Shown: positions 25,713 to 34,428, counted from the first letter of the stretch. The stretch: DNA of 57,198 nt from Lachnospiraceae bacterium UBA7205 (GCA_002490665.1 DKUL01000073.1:15360-72557); one strand, 5' to 3'. Numbers and translations: made by a program. The notes: a model not told the origin generated them from the sequence alone.

Positions 25713-26501
25713 TTATATCCTTATATTTAATATCCTGTCGGATATCCGGCATGCGGCTGCATGGACTCCCAGTGAAACTGTCATAATCACCCAGCCCATG
25801 ATATTATGGTACAGACTCTCAAAATAGCCTTTCGTGGTCACGGAAATATAAAAGATAATAAAAAACGGAATATAGCGCATAATCTGCTGTTCCAGTTTCT
25901 TTTCGCTGACCACGGTCTCTATTTCCCTGCGCACTTCCTGCTTATCGCCGATAATGTCTGCCGTGTTTGCAATAATCCCGCGCATATCACCACCGCCGCG
26001 CTTCGCGATCTGGAAAATATCCGCAAAGTCCCTGATATCCTGCACGCCACTTCTGTCGGCAAGGTTTGTCAGCGCGTGTTCCAGCTGCTCGTTGTTTTCC
26101 AGCCTGCGGAACATCAGACGCAGCTCCGCTGCCATCACGCAGTCCTGCCCATACAATAGCACAATGTCCCTGTATGTCTCCCGAAATGCATTTTCCACGC
26201 TGTATCCTGCCTGTAGATTGGCAGACACGCCAAGAATGACTTCCCGAAATTCCACTTCAAGCTCCCGGATTCTTTTCTGGCACAGCACCCTGCCCTTGTC
26301 TTTCAGGGACAGGAACACAAACGGCATTAAAAGAAACCACGCCACAATACTGTCATAAAAAAACCATGCTGCCACCGCCGCAGACAAGGCGCCCAGCAGT
26401 ATGTGCACTGCCAGTTCCTGTCCGCTCAATATGTATGTCCGGTAATCCGTCTCCGGCGGATGCCTCACCCGCACTGCTTTTGCATTTTTGTTTCGATTCA
26501 T
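25713..26501 (-). CDS. tadB: TadB-like inner-membrane platform protein (T2SS F domain)
   Basis: A 262-residue protein. A transmembrane pair near 40-75 (LLGALSAAVAAWFFYDSIVAWFLLMPFVFL) precedes the T2SSF domain: FREVILGVSANLQAGYSVENAF, then DFADIFQIAKRGGGDMRGII, typical of TadB. Two C-terminal helices end the protein. It pairs with TadC as the platform of the Flp pilus machine. The frame opens with GTG overlapping the cpaF stop (GTGA), but GGAGG ten bases before ATG 26501 makes that ATG the better start. Confidence 0.87.
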   Translation of the reverse strand: MNRNKNAKAVRVRHPPETDYRTYILSGQELAVHILLGALSAAVAAWFFYDSIVAWFLLMPFVFLSLKDKGRVLCQKRIRELEVEFREVILGVSANLQAGYSVENAFRETYRDIVLLYGQDCVMAAELRLMFRRLENNEQLEHALTNLADRSGVQDIRDFADIFQIAKRGGGDMRGIIANTADIIGDKQEVRREIETVVSEKKLEQQIMRYIPFFIIFYISVTTKGYFESLYHNIMGWVIMTVSLGVHAAACRISDRILNIRI

Positions 26502-26524
26502 CTGTAATTTTCCTCCATCTCGTT

Positions 26525-27766
26525 TCACGTATACTCGATTCCCGAAGCCTTAAGCTTCCCTGTATGCGTCAATGTATTTATTTTTACAAGCTCACCCACA
26601 ACATTACCATCTTTTTCGCCACACTCCCGGAACTGATACAGCGGTGCCGTCACGATTTCTTCGTTTTCATACCCTAGTATCTCGACTATCTCAAGAACGC
26701 GCCTGGACTTGTCCCGGAGCCGTCCAAGATGCACAATGATATCCACGCCGGACGCAATCTGACGGCGAATCGCAGAAAGCGGCAGCTCCATTCCCATCAA
26801 TACCATCGTCTCAAGCCTTGCAAGCATATCCTCCGAGGAGTTTGCATGACCAGTGCTGAGCGAACCGTCATGTCCGGTATTCAGCGCCTGAAGCATATCT
26901 ATGGCTTCGCCGCCCCGGACTTCGCCCACGACAATGCGATCCGGCCGCATCCGGAGAGCCGACTTAATCAGGTCCCGTATCGTGATGGGCTTCGTGCCGT
27001 CCATGTTTGCGTTTCTTGTCTCAAGCCGCACCAGGTTCGGGATTCCCTGTAACTGTAGCTCCGCAGAATCTTCAATTGTGATAATGCGTTCCGTGTCCGG
27101 AATAAACTGTGACAGCGCATTTAAAAAAGTCGTCTTCCCAGAGCCAGTCCCACCGCTGATAAAAATGTTGTATCCGGCAGCCACAAGGCGCTCAAGCTCC
27201 TCCGCCGCCTGCTGTGAAATGGAGCCATAACGCAGCAAGTCTTCCATCGTAATCGGATGTTTGGGAAAACGGCGAATGGTAATGACTGGTCCGTTCAGTG
27301 CGACCGGTGCCAGGACAATGTTGACCCTGGCGCCATTTTCGAGTCTGGCATCCGCAATCGGGGATGCCTCATTGACGACCCTGTTGCATTTCGCCACAAT
27401 CTGCTGTATCACATCCTCAAGCTTTTCCTGCGTCTCAAACCGTTTGTCCCACTGAAAAATGCTTCCTGCCTTTTCAACAAAAATATTTCCAGTCCCATTC
27501 ACCATAATTTCTGTCACCTCGTCACAGTCTATCAGCTCCTGCAGGACATCCATCTTCCGTATGGAACAGAACACACTTCTTCCGAGCTCCTGCCGTTCTT
27601 TTAATGAAAGGGCATACTTTCTGCCCATCCGCGCAATCATGCCGTCAATCAGCTCCTGGATTTCGGAATCCTCCACTTCCCGCGACAAGTCAATTTTCTG
27701 CCGGACATGACTGCTAATTTCGTTTCTGCACTTCTGGTATCTTGCTGATTCACCCGCCAATGCCAA
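26525..27766 (-). CDS. cpaF: CpaF/TadA-family secretion ATPase
   Basis: A 413-residue hexameric ATPase that powers Flp pilus assembly at the cytoplasmic face. The N-terminal domain has VTEIMVNGTGNIFVEK and ARVNIVLAPVALNGPVITIRRF. Walker A is GGTGSGKTT (205-213), the Asp box is ITIEDSAELQL, Walker B and the His box follow (RIVVGEVRGGEA, SLSTGHANSS). Length and motifs are standard. The first codon is TTG at 27766, overlapping the end of the CpaE-like gene by 17 bases; a TTG at 27760 with AAGGAG nine bases away is an equally good start. Confidence 0.93.
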   Translation of the reverse strand: MALAGESARYQKCRNEISSHVRQKIDLSREVEDSEIQELIDGMIARMGRKYALSLKERQELGRSVFCSIRKMDVLQELIDCDEVTEIMVNGTGNIFVEKAGSIFQWDKRFETQEKLEDVIQQIVAKCNRVVNEASPIADARLENGARVNIVLAPVALNGPVITIRRFPKHPITMEDLLRYGSISQQAAEELERLVAAGYNIFISGGTGSGKTTFLNALSQFIPDTERIITIEDSAELQLQGIPNLVRLETRNANMDGTKPITIRDLIKSALRMRPDRIVVGEVRGGEAIDMLQALNTGHDGSLSTGHANSSEDMLARLETMVLMGMELPLSAIRRQIASGVDIIVHLGRLRDKSRRVLEIVEILGYENEEIVTAPLYQFRECGEKDGNVVGELVKINTLTHTGKLKASGIEYT

Positions 27767-28754
27767 GCACTCCTTTCACGCAGGCGCCGACTGGTGTCGC
27801 CACAATATTTTCAAGGCGGCTGCCATGTTCCTGCCACTGCTGCGGAAGTTCAAATTCTGACAGACGCTCCAATATCGCAGTCCGTTCCTTTGTTTCCAAA
27901 ACATTCTTGAAATGACGCATGATTGCCCCGGAATAGGCGCATGATCTGTCCGTCAGCGCATAGATCCTGTCACTTTTCTCAAGAATATGGTAAAATCCCT
28001 GGCACGTCTCCGACAAATCCATGACAACATGCGTATAATCACTGTTGTATATCAATAAGTCCGTGATACGCACCCAGTCCTCCTCGCTGACTTGCAGCAA
28101 ATCAGAAAAGTCAAGCGCCGGTGGCAGATAATCGACGCCATGCATACAGCGCTTCAGGCTGTCCAGCTTGTAGAGCAGCTTGTCCGAATGATTCAAGACA
28201 AAATACATGAAATCCGTCACATCTGCCTCATAGCCTGTGCGCAATATTTCCTCAAATCCGGTAAACGGCATCAGGTTCAGATACAGCACCTTATGCCCCA
28301 TATCGGCAAGCGCCTGCGCCATCGCGAGCGCTGCCACACTTTGTCCGCCATGCCGTTGCGGCGAATAACAACTGATAAGGCTTGTCCTGTTTTTTCCGCA
28401 CCTCCTGGTGCCGCTGCAATTATTATCCAGCGCATACGCATCCAGTATCTGTGTAATCAGGCTCTCCATCGACTGGTATTTCGCTACCATGCTGTATCCT
28501 GTAATTCCCGACAGACCGTCCTCCTGCAAAATATACACCTTTGCCGCATGTATTTTTGTGACATCCTTGTCATAAACTTTCTCCCCCACAAGCAGGATTT
28601 CAAAGGCATTTTCCTCGGATGCCCTCAGCGCCTTGTCCACCGTGTCAAACGTTGCAATCTCAAAATCAGCCGGATTTCTCTTTTGCAGATATGCCTGTAG
28701 CATCTTTAAGTAGTCAGTGTCCCTGTCACAAATCACAAACTGCCTTGTCCCCAT
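27750..28754 (-). CDS. CpaE/TadZ-like protein with a degenerate P-loop
   Basis: A 334-residue protein. Residues 1-~110 form a receiver-like domain (FVICDRDTDYLKMLQAYL, then FEILLVGEKVYDKDV). The C-terminal part is a MinD/ParA-like fold. The position of the deviant Walker A motif reads SPQRHGGQSVAAL (131-143), where active MinD-like proteins have KGGxGKT; both lysines are missing. VLYLNLMPF and HVVMDLSE follow as in the family. CpaE/TadZ places the pilus machine at its site in the cell. The first tad genes are otherwise standard. GGAGG lies 13 bases before ATG 28754. Confidence 0.8.
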   Translation of the reverse strand: MGTRQFVICDRDTDYLKMLQAYLQKRNPADFEIATFDTVDKALRASEENAFEILLVGEKVYDKDVTKIHAAKVYILQEDGLSGITGYSMVAKYQSMESLITQILDAYALDNNCSGTRRCGKNRTSLISCYSPQRHGGQSVAALAMAQALADMGHKVLYLNLMPFTGFEEILRTGYEADVTDFMYFVLNHSDKLLYKLDSLKRCMHGVDYLPPALDFSDLLQVSEEDWVRITDLLIYNSDYTHVVMDLSETCQGFYHILEKSDRIYALTDRSCAYSGAIMRHFKNVLETKERTAILERLSEFELPQQWQEHGSRLENIVATPVGACVKGVLGIGG

Positions 28755-28829
28755 ATTTTATGAACACCTCCCTCCATAATTTCCTGCACGCACTTTCATT
28801 CTGATAACGCCTCACCCTCTTTCCGCTTC

Positions 28830-29333
28830 TCAGTGGTATGCCCCTGCGCACATCAGTACCAGACTGATAAACGCGGGAATTGACAGCCGTATGACACACT
28901 TTTTCCGCGTCCTGTCAATCTGGTATTCATCCATTACGCCAGTCAGCACCGCTTTCTTCATATAGCGCAGCAGATAAAGGAGACGCTCCCTGCTCTCCGC
29001 ATACACCAGCATTTTCAAAATGGATGCCGCCGCCGCTGCCAGCATTGTGACAAGCAGATAATGAACCAGCGCATCGCCCCTGATATAACAGCCTGTCATC
29101 ATAAACAGCTTGATGTCGCCCGCCCCGATGCCGCCCAGCAGATAAAACGGATAGAATGAGAGGAAAATGATAACCATGGACATAACTGCCATGACCACCC
29201 CCGCCACTGATTCTGACACAAATGTCATAATCAGTCCTGCCAGTATGCCCGCGCCGGTACATACATTGGGTATCCTGTAAAACCGCCAGTCCATAAAAAT
29301 GACAGCAAGAAACACACCTATGAGAATTCCCAT
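28830..29333 (-). CDS. A24-family prepilin peptidase (TadV/CpaA-like), first gene of the tad unit
   Basis: A 167-residue membrane protein with six hydrophobic segments. It has the two catalytic aspartates of A24 peptidases: FMDWRFYRIPN and GGIGAGDIKLF (GxGD). It should process the Flp and TadE-like prepilins. The start codon follows an AAGGAAAAAGGAAGT purine-rich site. It is separated by 75 bases from the CpaE-like gene, where no gene is seen, and is preceded by a good promoter at 29387-29414. Confidence 0.88.
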   Translation of the reverse strand: MGILIGVFLAVIFMDWRFYRIPNVCTGAGILAGLIMTFVSESVAGVVMAVMSMVIIFLSFYPFYLLGGIGAGDIKLFMMTGCYIRGDALVHYLLVTMLAAAAASILKMLVYAESRERLLYLLRYMKKAVLTGVMDEYQIDRTRKKCVIRLSIPAFISLVLMCAGAYH

Positions 29334-29386
29334 ACTTCCTTTTTCCTTTCTTCAGTTTCCGTGTGGAATTGTTTGGAACAGTTATG

Positions 29387-29414
29387 ATTATAGCGAACCA
29401 AAAAAAATTGTCCA
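29387..29414 (-). promoter_or_regulatory. Sigma-A promoter of the tad locus
   Basis: On the minus strand TGGACA (29409-29414), 16-base spacer, TATAAT (29387-29392). It lies about 54 bases before the first tad gene, and the -35 box is within the left arm of a long palindrome. Confidence 0.65.
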
Positions 29415-29483
29415 CTCGAAATGTAAAAATTCACACAACTATTTTTTTCTTGTGAATTTTTGCCATTTTAAGCGGACAATTTT
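29404..29483. repeat. 80-base imperfect palindrome overlapping the tad -35 box
   Basis: The left arm 29404-29435 pairs with the right arm 29451-29483 over about 32 bases with about four mismatches and a one-base bulge, around a 15-base loop. A third copy of the inner motif (GAATTTTTACATT, 29520-29532) lies downstream in inverted orientation. A perfect 7-bp palindrome (29544-29558) follows next to the RloB-like stop codon. Confidence 0.7.
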
Positions 29484-29557
29484 CCCTTATTATTAGAAAA
29501 TTTTTCCCCATGATTGGTATGAATTTTTACATTACGAAATTTCACGAAATTATTTCG

Positions 29558-30070
29558 TCATTTTCGTTCCAGATATTTGTCCAGTATTTGCATTATATTA
29601 CTTGTATGTATTCGCATTACGCTGCTTGCTAATTTGTCCAAAGGTATCTGCTGAATGCCCTTTTTTCTTCTAAATGCCCCCGCCTCCTGTACTTTCTGCG
29701 AATCTGGAATTTTGTTGTCCAAAAAGACCTCCTCGACATCATGACAGAACCAGACCAAATCATATCCGTTTTCTTTACAAAACTGGCTTATATTATCTAG
29801 TTCTGTCTGGTGTTCAATATTCTTTTCATATTCATCCGTATCAATGCAGTAAATTACTTTTGTTTCTCCAATGACAAATGCTTTTGTTTTCTTTTCGATT
29901 TCCTTTATAATTTCCTTGGAACAATACTTTGATTTTGTTCCCATATACACTTTGCTGATTTTAATCTGATTGTTCAGCACATAAAAATAATTGACCAGCT
30001 CTGAAATATATATGCTGTCCGTATCCGCTTTCTTATTTGTTTCCACGCAAAATATTAATTGAACCGCCAT
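29558..30070 (-). CDS. RloB-like / TOPRIM-fold protein, partner of the AAA ATPase
   Basis: A 170-residue protein that looks like a RloB-type nuclease-fold partner of AAA ATPases. The three expected acidic positions can be seen: an early Glu after beta-1 (FCVETNKKADT, Glu10), a DxD after beta-3 (VIYCIDTDEYE, Asp77 and Asp79) and a late acidic patch in place of the usual FE.W (VWFCHDVEEVFL). The end is basic. The start is placed by GGGGAG, six bases of gap from the ATPase gene. It is A+T-rich compared with its neighbours. The pair resembles OLD/Gabija-like or Abi-type ATPase + TOPRIM systems, split over two genes. The family is an inference from motif spacing. Confidence 0.6.
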   Translation of the reverse strand: MAVQLIFCVETNKKADTDSIYISELVNYFYVLNNQIKISKVYMGTKSKYCSKEIIKEIEKKTKAFVIGETKVIYCIDTDEYEKNIEHQTELDNISQFCKENGYDLVWFCHDVEEVFLDNKIPDSQKVQEAGAFRRKKGIQQIPLDKLASSVMRIHTSNIMQILDKYLERK

Positions 30071-30076
30071 ATGCCT

Positions 30077-31399
30077 TTACTCCCCAAAAATACCTACAAA
30101 ATCCGTTGCGTCAATATTAAACGGAGAGTCCTCAATCATTCCGTTTTTGTAACAATTTTCCGGCGATGCATTTCCCCTGGAAACCCACGACACAAGGTGA
30201 TTATCGCTTGACAGGAAATCAATTGCATTTTTATTCTCTTTCAGAACTGACATTGGATCCAGATTGTGCGTGGTAAAACACAACTGCCCCTTTCCATAAT
30301 ACATGAAATACTCAATCAATTTACACAGGTAAACGTCATTCAGGTTTGAATCCATCTCGTCTATAAAAACAATCCCGCCAATACTTGCCGCCGCAAAGCA
30401 GTCAAACAGTCTGATTAGTTTCTTAATTCCAGTGCTCTCAAATTCTTTGTTTATCACGTATTCCCCATAGTTCATATTCAAATCACATACATATTGTTCG
30501 CCATTTTCTTTTGCGTCAATATCAATGCAGACCAAATCACGTTTAAATATTTTAATAAACTGCGTAAGTTGGCTCACCCTCTCCTTATACTCCTCAAAAG
30601 ATTGTTTATCGACAAATCTTTCATTTACACTCAGGAATTTATTTACATTATCCTGATCTTCAAAAAAGGCATCCCGCAATGCCTGATTATTCAATCCATA
30701 ATCTTTCATCTTTTTCTTCCAGAAATACAGTTCATGCTGGTCTTCCTCTTCAATATAAACCCATATTGACATGCAAAATGTTCCGCACGTCAACATATAA
30801 GAAAGAAATTTGAAGTCCATCGCGTTATCTTGATCAAACTTTGCAAAATACAAATGAATAAACGAATGAACAGATAATAAATTCAACGTTTTCTGTTCTA
30901 CCTTTCGTTTCACAGTTTCATTACATTCAACATATACCAGTTTGCCGTCTATGCACTCAAAGATAGTTTTATATTTATTATTTGCATAATTACCACTTTT
31001 CACATCCAACCGTTCATACTGTATCTCATATGTTCCATTATCTCTTTTGCCAATTTGCATGAAATAATCACAAACTATTCTATCTGCGTCTTCTTCAACT
31101 AAAAACTCACAACGAAAACAAAACTTTTGTGTCGATTTATTTACGATTTCATCTAAAAACAACTGCGTTTTTGATTCACTCAGGTAGTTATTTCTCATTG
31201 TGACATTCTGAAATATTGTGACTGCCGTAATAATGGCAGATTTTCCCGAACCATTTTCCCCATATACAGCCTTTATCCGGTACTTTTCCGGATTAAAAGA
31301 CTTATCAACATTTTTTTTGTAAAAATCCAGACGAACCTCTTCTTTGATACTTTTGATTCCTGCAACACTCATATTTAACAGGTAAACCCTATTCTTCAT
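30077..31399 (-). CDS. AAA family ATPase (OLD/RloA/AbiL-like), candidate defence protein
   Basis: A 440-residue ABC/SMC-like AAA ATPase. Walker A is YGENGSGKSAI (about 46-56), preceded by SVAGIKSIKEEVRLDF, the family's first strand and loop. The middle is a long insertion. The C-terminal half has GIKKLIRLFDCF, then Walker B GGIVFIDEMDSNL and the His switch CFTTHNLDP. This is the domain layout of OLD-family and Abi-type ATPases that act with a nuclease. ATG 31399 follows AGAGGT. It overlaps nothing and is six bases from its partner. Base composition is markedly more A+T-rich than the Tad genes, which suggests horizontal gain. Phage defence is inferred. Confidence 0.75.
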   Translation of the reverse strand: MKNRVYLLNMSVAGIKSIKEEVRLDFYKKNVDKSFNPEKYRIKAVYGENGSGKSAIITAVTIFQNVTMRNNYLSESKTQLFLDEIVNKSTQKFCFRCEFLVEEDADRIVCDYFMQIGKRDNGTYEIQYERLDVKSGNYANNKYKTIFECIDGKLVYVECNETVKRKVEQKTLNLLSVHSFIHLYFAKFDQDNAMDFKFLSYMLTCGTFCMSIWVYIEEEDQHELYFWKKKMKDYGLNNQALRDAFFEDQDNVNKFLSVNERFVDKQSFEEYKERVSQLTQFIKIFKRDLVCIDIDAKENGEQYVCDLNMNYGEYVINKEFESTGIKKLIRLFDCFAAASIGGIVFIDEMDSNLNDVYLCKLIEYFMYYGKGQLCFTTHNLDPMSVLKENKNAIDFLSSDNHLVSWVSRGNASPENCYKNGMIEDSPFNIDATDFVGIFGE

Positions 31400-31743
31400 T
31401 TTCGTTACCTCTTTCATAGCCCAGTATTCTAAAAACAAATAATTGGCTATCCAACATCCTGATTATTGGAATATGCTTATTATATGTGACTCTTTATAAA
31501 AATATACAAAATGTATTTTTTATAGTTTTATTATAAATGAAACACTCTGAAATGGCAATCTAAATTATGACACAATAAACGAGCACAATAAAGCCCCTGC
31601 CTATAATGGTCAAGGCAGGGGCTTATCAAAATATTCTATCTGGAAAAATAAATACATGCAATTTTTTCCAAAATCAGATGCATAATTTTTCCTTTTTCTT
31701 ACTATACTATCGTATATATAATTCAATCAGAAAGGACATCCCT
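31400..31743. other. Intergenic region between defence cassette and DUF2508 gene
   Basis: No gene is seen in this AT-rich 344-base gap. It must contain the promoter of the AAA/RloB-like pair and of the DUF2508 gene (a TATACT is present near 31704-31709), and it holds a strong hairpin at 31591-31624. Confidence 0.6.
31591..31624 (-). terminator. Strong GC hairpin, probable minus-strand terminator
   Basis: AAGCCCCTGCCT (31591-31602) pairs perfectly with AGGCAGGGGCTT (31613-31624). On the minus strand it is followed by TTATTGT. It could end transcripts of the flagellin-fliS unit after they pass antisense through the DUF2508 gene. Confidence 0.6.
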
Positions 31744-32064
31744 ATGAAAACATATTTCAGTCTGAAAGGTATACTTAATCCCCAGGTTCCTACGGATAAC
31801 CCGCCGCGCACGCCGCGCGACATGCTGCTTGACGATATCCGCAAAACGCAGTGCGCGCTCGAAATCGCCTACTCCGGCTTTGACAATGTAACAGACCCTG
31901 ACCTGATTGACTGCTATATCTATGAGGTCAACTCAGCCCTGAAGCGTTACCGCTTCCTGTTGCAACAGGCGGAGCAGATGCAGCTGTATGAGGAATACCA
32001 TATGGATTCCCCGGACTGCTTTGACAGCGAACCGCTTGTGCAGTGCCAGCAGCCGGTCGTGTGA
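31744..32064 (+). CDS. DUF2508 family protein
   Basis: A 106-residue soluble protein. Its core, DDIRKTQCALEIAYSGFDNV followed by DPDLIDCYIYEVNSALKRYRFLL, matches the small DUF2508 family of Clostridia and Bacilli, whose members are mostly encoded near recombination genes and have no known role. The C-terminal tail is longer than in most members and ends with a Cys/Gln-rich sequence. ATG 31744 is preceded by AAAGGA. It is convergent with fliS, with only eight bases between stop codons and no terminator there, so the two transcripts should overlap. Confidence 0.75.
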   Translation: MKTYFSLKGILNPQVPTDNPPRTPRDMLLDDIRKTQCALEIAYSGFDNVTDPDLIDCYIYEVNSALKRYRFLLQQAEQMQLYEEYHMDSPDCFDSEPLVQCQQPVV

Positions 32065-32072
32065 GCCAGAAG

Positions 32073-32549
32073 CTATATGCGAAATCCCCTGCCCGCACTG
32101 TTGTAGAGCAGGCTTTCATTGACATCAGACCTGCCATACGTAAATCCGGCATAAACGTCCTGTGCATTCTTCATAAGGGGCTGTGTGGTATCCCCCTTGC
32201 TGACAGTATGGTATGCCTCGCGTAATTTTGTGAACATCTGCATGATTTCCGTCATATGTTCTGTCTTTGCACCGGACATATTGTTTGCAATCTCCCTGTC
32301 CGCAAACGCATAGATGGAAAACAGCGTTCTGGACAAGTCATAGGAAAAGTTCAGGCTGTTGCGAAGCTCCGCAATGCAGTTCCTTGCACACTGCATATCC
32401 TTTTTAAATTCTTCTTCACAGCCGATGTCATGGGCATCGGCTGCATCCTTTAAATATGTCAGAATCATATCATACAGGATAACGACAAGCTGCGTGCTGT
32501 TTGCCTGTGTGATACGTCTTGTAAATATCTGTTTCATTTCCCTTGTCAT
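32073..32549 (-). CDS. fliS: FliS-type flagellin export chaperone
   Basis: A 158-residue helical protein of the FliS family, which binds the C-terminus of flagellin in the cytoplasm and keeps it from polymerising before export. It has the FliS start (FTRRITQANSTQLVVILYDM), the central helices (LRNSLNFSYDLSRTLFSIYAF) and an unusual C-terminal extension (about 120-158) ending NSAGRGFRI. It lies 52 bases downstream of the flagellin gene on the same strand, as expected for a chaperone encoded with its client. Confidence 0.88.
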   Translation of the reverse strand: MTREMKQIFTRRITQANSTQLVVILYDMILTYLKDAADAHDIGCEEEFKKDMQCARNCIAELRNSLNFSYDLSRTLFSIYAFADREIANNMSGAKTEHMTEIMQMFTKLREAYHTVSKGDTTQPLMKNAQDVYAGFTYGRSDVNESLLYNSAGRGFRI

Positions 32550-32601
32550 AGATATTCCTTACCTTTCACAGTATATAAGGGCATTTCATATAACAGTTCG
32601 T

Positions 32602-34428
32602 TTACTGCAACAGCTGTAATACCTGCTGCGGCCTCTCATTTGCCTGCGCCAGCATGGAAGTGGACGCCTGCACAAGAACCTGTACCGTGGAGTACTCCGT
32701 CATCTCCGTCGCCATATCCACGTCCATAATGCGTGAGTATGCCGCCGTGACATTTTCCTCCGATGTATCGAGATTTGTGATGGTGTGCTCAAGGCGGTTT
32801 GCATACGCACCGATCTTTGCACGAACAGCCGAGAGCTGGTTAATTGCATTTCCGACAATGTCGATGGCAGCCGTCGCGGAAGCTTCTGTCGTGACATCAA
32901 TTTTATCCACTCCCAGATGTTCTGCCGTCAGCGCCGGAATCTCCAGCTCAATGTACTGCCCCTTATTTGCACCGACCTGAACGACCATGGCACCCATTCC
33001 CGTCACATCTATTGCAAGACAGTCATCAGGTGTGTTGCTTCCGACTGTATATTGTGTCCGGGTGGTCAGTGTCTCGGAGTATTTATAATCCTTGAGTTCC
33101 TTCGTCGTCATCGGACCGCCAAGGTCATTTGTATCCTGGAAAAAGTCCAGCGTGATGGTCTTTGGTGCACCAACCTGGTTCGTTTTTCCGTCTGTCGGCG
33201 TATAGGTGACCTGAAACTGCCCCGGCGGCACAGAATCATCAAATTTCACCTCGTTAATCTCGATCGCGCAATCCGGATCCGCACTCTTAAAATATTCTGC
33301 CAGGTCGCTCTTCAGGTCTCTTCCGTTATCGCCCGCAAAACCCGTATATATCTGTGTGTTGCTTGTTCCCAGCTTATCGCCCGCAGAGTCAACTGTATCA
33401 AAGAAATTGAGTTTTTTAATGTAATACCTGTTTCCATCCGGTCCCTTCACCGCAATATTCCTGTAGCTTGTCACCTTGCTGTATGATGTTGTTGTAACAA
33501 CACTGCTTCCGGTCGCAGTCTTCTCATATGTTTTTGTTATACTCTCGACAGCACCTGCAGCTGAATTTACAGTGGTCGTAGTCACGTCCCCGAGCGGAGT
33601 CCTGTCATTGAGCTTGATTTTCACTTCAAAATCATTCTCCGCCTTAATGACAATATTTTCATCCTCGACAAGTATCTTTGAGCCGTCCGGAAACGCCTTC
33701 AGACCCCTGAGATCCCCGGAGTACTGATTGACAGACGCGGTTGTCACGAGGGAATTGAGCAGCTTATCCTGGTCATTGTCTGCCTCATAATGCTCCTTGT
33801 GCGTGATGTCACCCAGCTTTTCCGAATAGGTGATGTCTATCAGGTTCCCATCCGGATCTTCCTTTCTTTTTTCCGCAATCTCAAACTCTGTTATCTTATC
33901 CTCATAGTGGTAATAGGTAAGCTGCCCAATCGCATAGGTGCCGCTTGCCACTCCCTCTGTGTATGACATAACCTTTACATTTTCCGAGTTTGTATATGCC
34001 TTGAAAGCAAAGCTGCCGTCAAGCAGGCTCTGTGCATTGTACTCTGTCGCTGACGCAATCCTGTCAATCTCGTTCACAAGCTGGTCAATCTCCTTCTGAA
34101 CCATCTCCCTGTCCGAATCGGCATTGGTTCCGTTTGCGGCCTGTATCGCAAGCTCGTTCATCCTCTGCAAGATATCATGCATTTCCGCCATCGCGCCGTC
34201 CGCCGTGTTGACGGCTGACAGACCGTCATTTGCATTCTGGTTTGCCTGCTGCAGGCTCTTTATCTGCGCATTCATTCTTCTTGCAATCGCAAGACCGGAG
34301 GCATTGTCCGCCGCACTGTTTATCTTGCATCCGCTCGAGAGCTTCTGTGTGGAAGCGGACACCCGCTTGTCATTATTATTCAAAGCATTTCTTGCTATAA
34401 TTGATGATACGTTGTAATTAATTCTCAT
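32602..34428 (-). CDS. fliC: Flagellin
   Basis: A 608-residue flagellin. The D0/D1 N-terminal domain begins MRINYNVSSIIARNALNNND and includes LSSGCKINSAADNASGLAIARRM and IASATEYNAQSLLDGSF. The variable middle (about 145-510) forms the exposed D2/D3 part and contains no recognised enzyme motif. The C-terminal D0/D1 domain has GNAINQLSAVRAKIGAYANRL and AQANERPQQVLQLL. At 608 residues it is longer than simple ~300-residue flagellins. GAGGGA lies nine bases before ATG 34428. Only 46 bases separate it from the upstream DUF6240-like gene and I see no sigma-D promoter there, so it may be cotranscribed with that gene. Confidence 0.95.
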   Translation of the reverse strand: MRINYNVSSIIARNALNNNDKRVSASTQKLSSGCKINSAADNASGLAIARRMNAQIKSLQQANQNANDGLSAVNTADGAMAEMHDILQRMNELAIQAANGTNADSDREMVQKEIDQLVNEIDRIASATEYNAQSLLDGSFAFKAYTNSENVKVMSYTEGVASGTYAIGQLTYYHYEDKITEFEIAEKRKEDPDGNLIDITYSEKLGDITHKEHYEADNDQDKLLNSLVTTASVNQYSGDLRGLKAFPDGSKILVEDENIVIKAENDFEVKIKLNDRTPLGDVTTTTVNSAAGAVESITKTYEKTATGSSVVTTTSYSKVTSYRNIAVKGPDGNRYYIKKLNFFDTVDSAGDKLGTSNTQIYTGFAGDNGRDLKSDLAEYFKSADPDCAIEINEVKFDDSVPPGQFQVTYTPTDGKTNQVGAPKTITLDFFQDTNDLGGPMTTKELKDYKYSETLTTRTQYTVGSNTPDDCLAIDVTGMGAMVVQVGANKGQYIELEIPALTAEHLGVDKIDVTTEASATAAIDIVGNAINQLSAVRAKIGAYANRLEHTITNLDTSEENVTAAYSRIMDVDMATEMTEYSTVQVLVQASTSMLAQANERPQQVLQLLQ

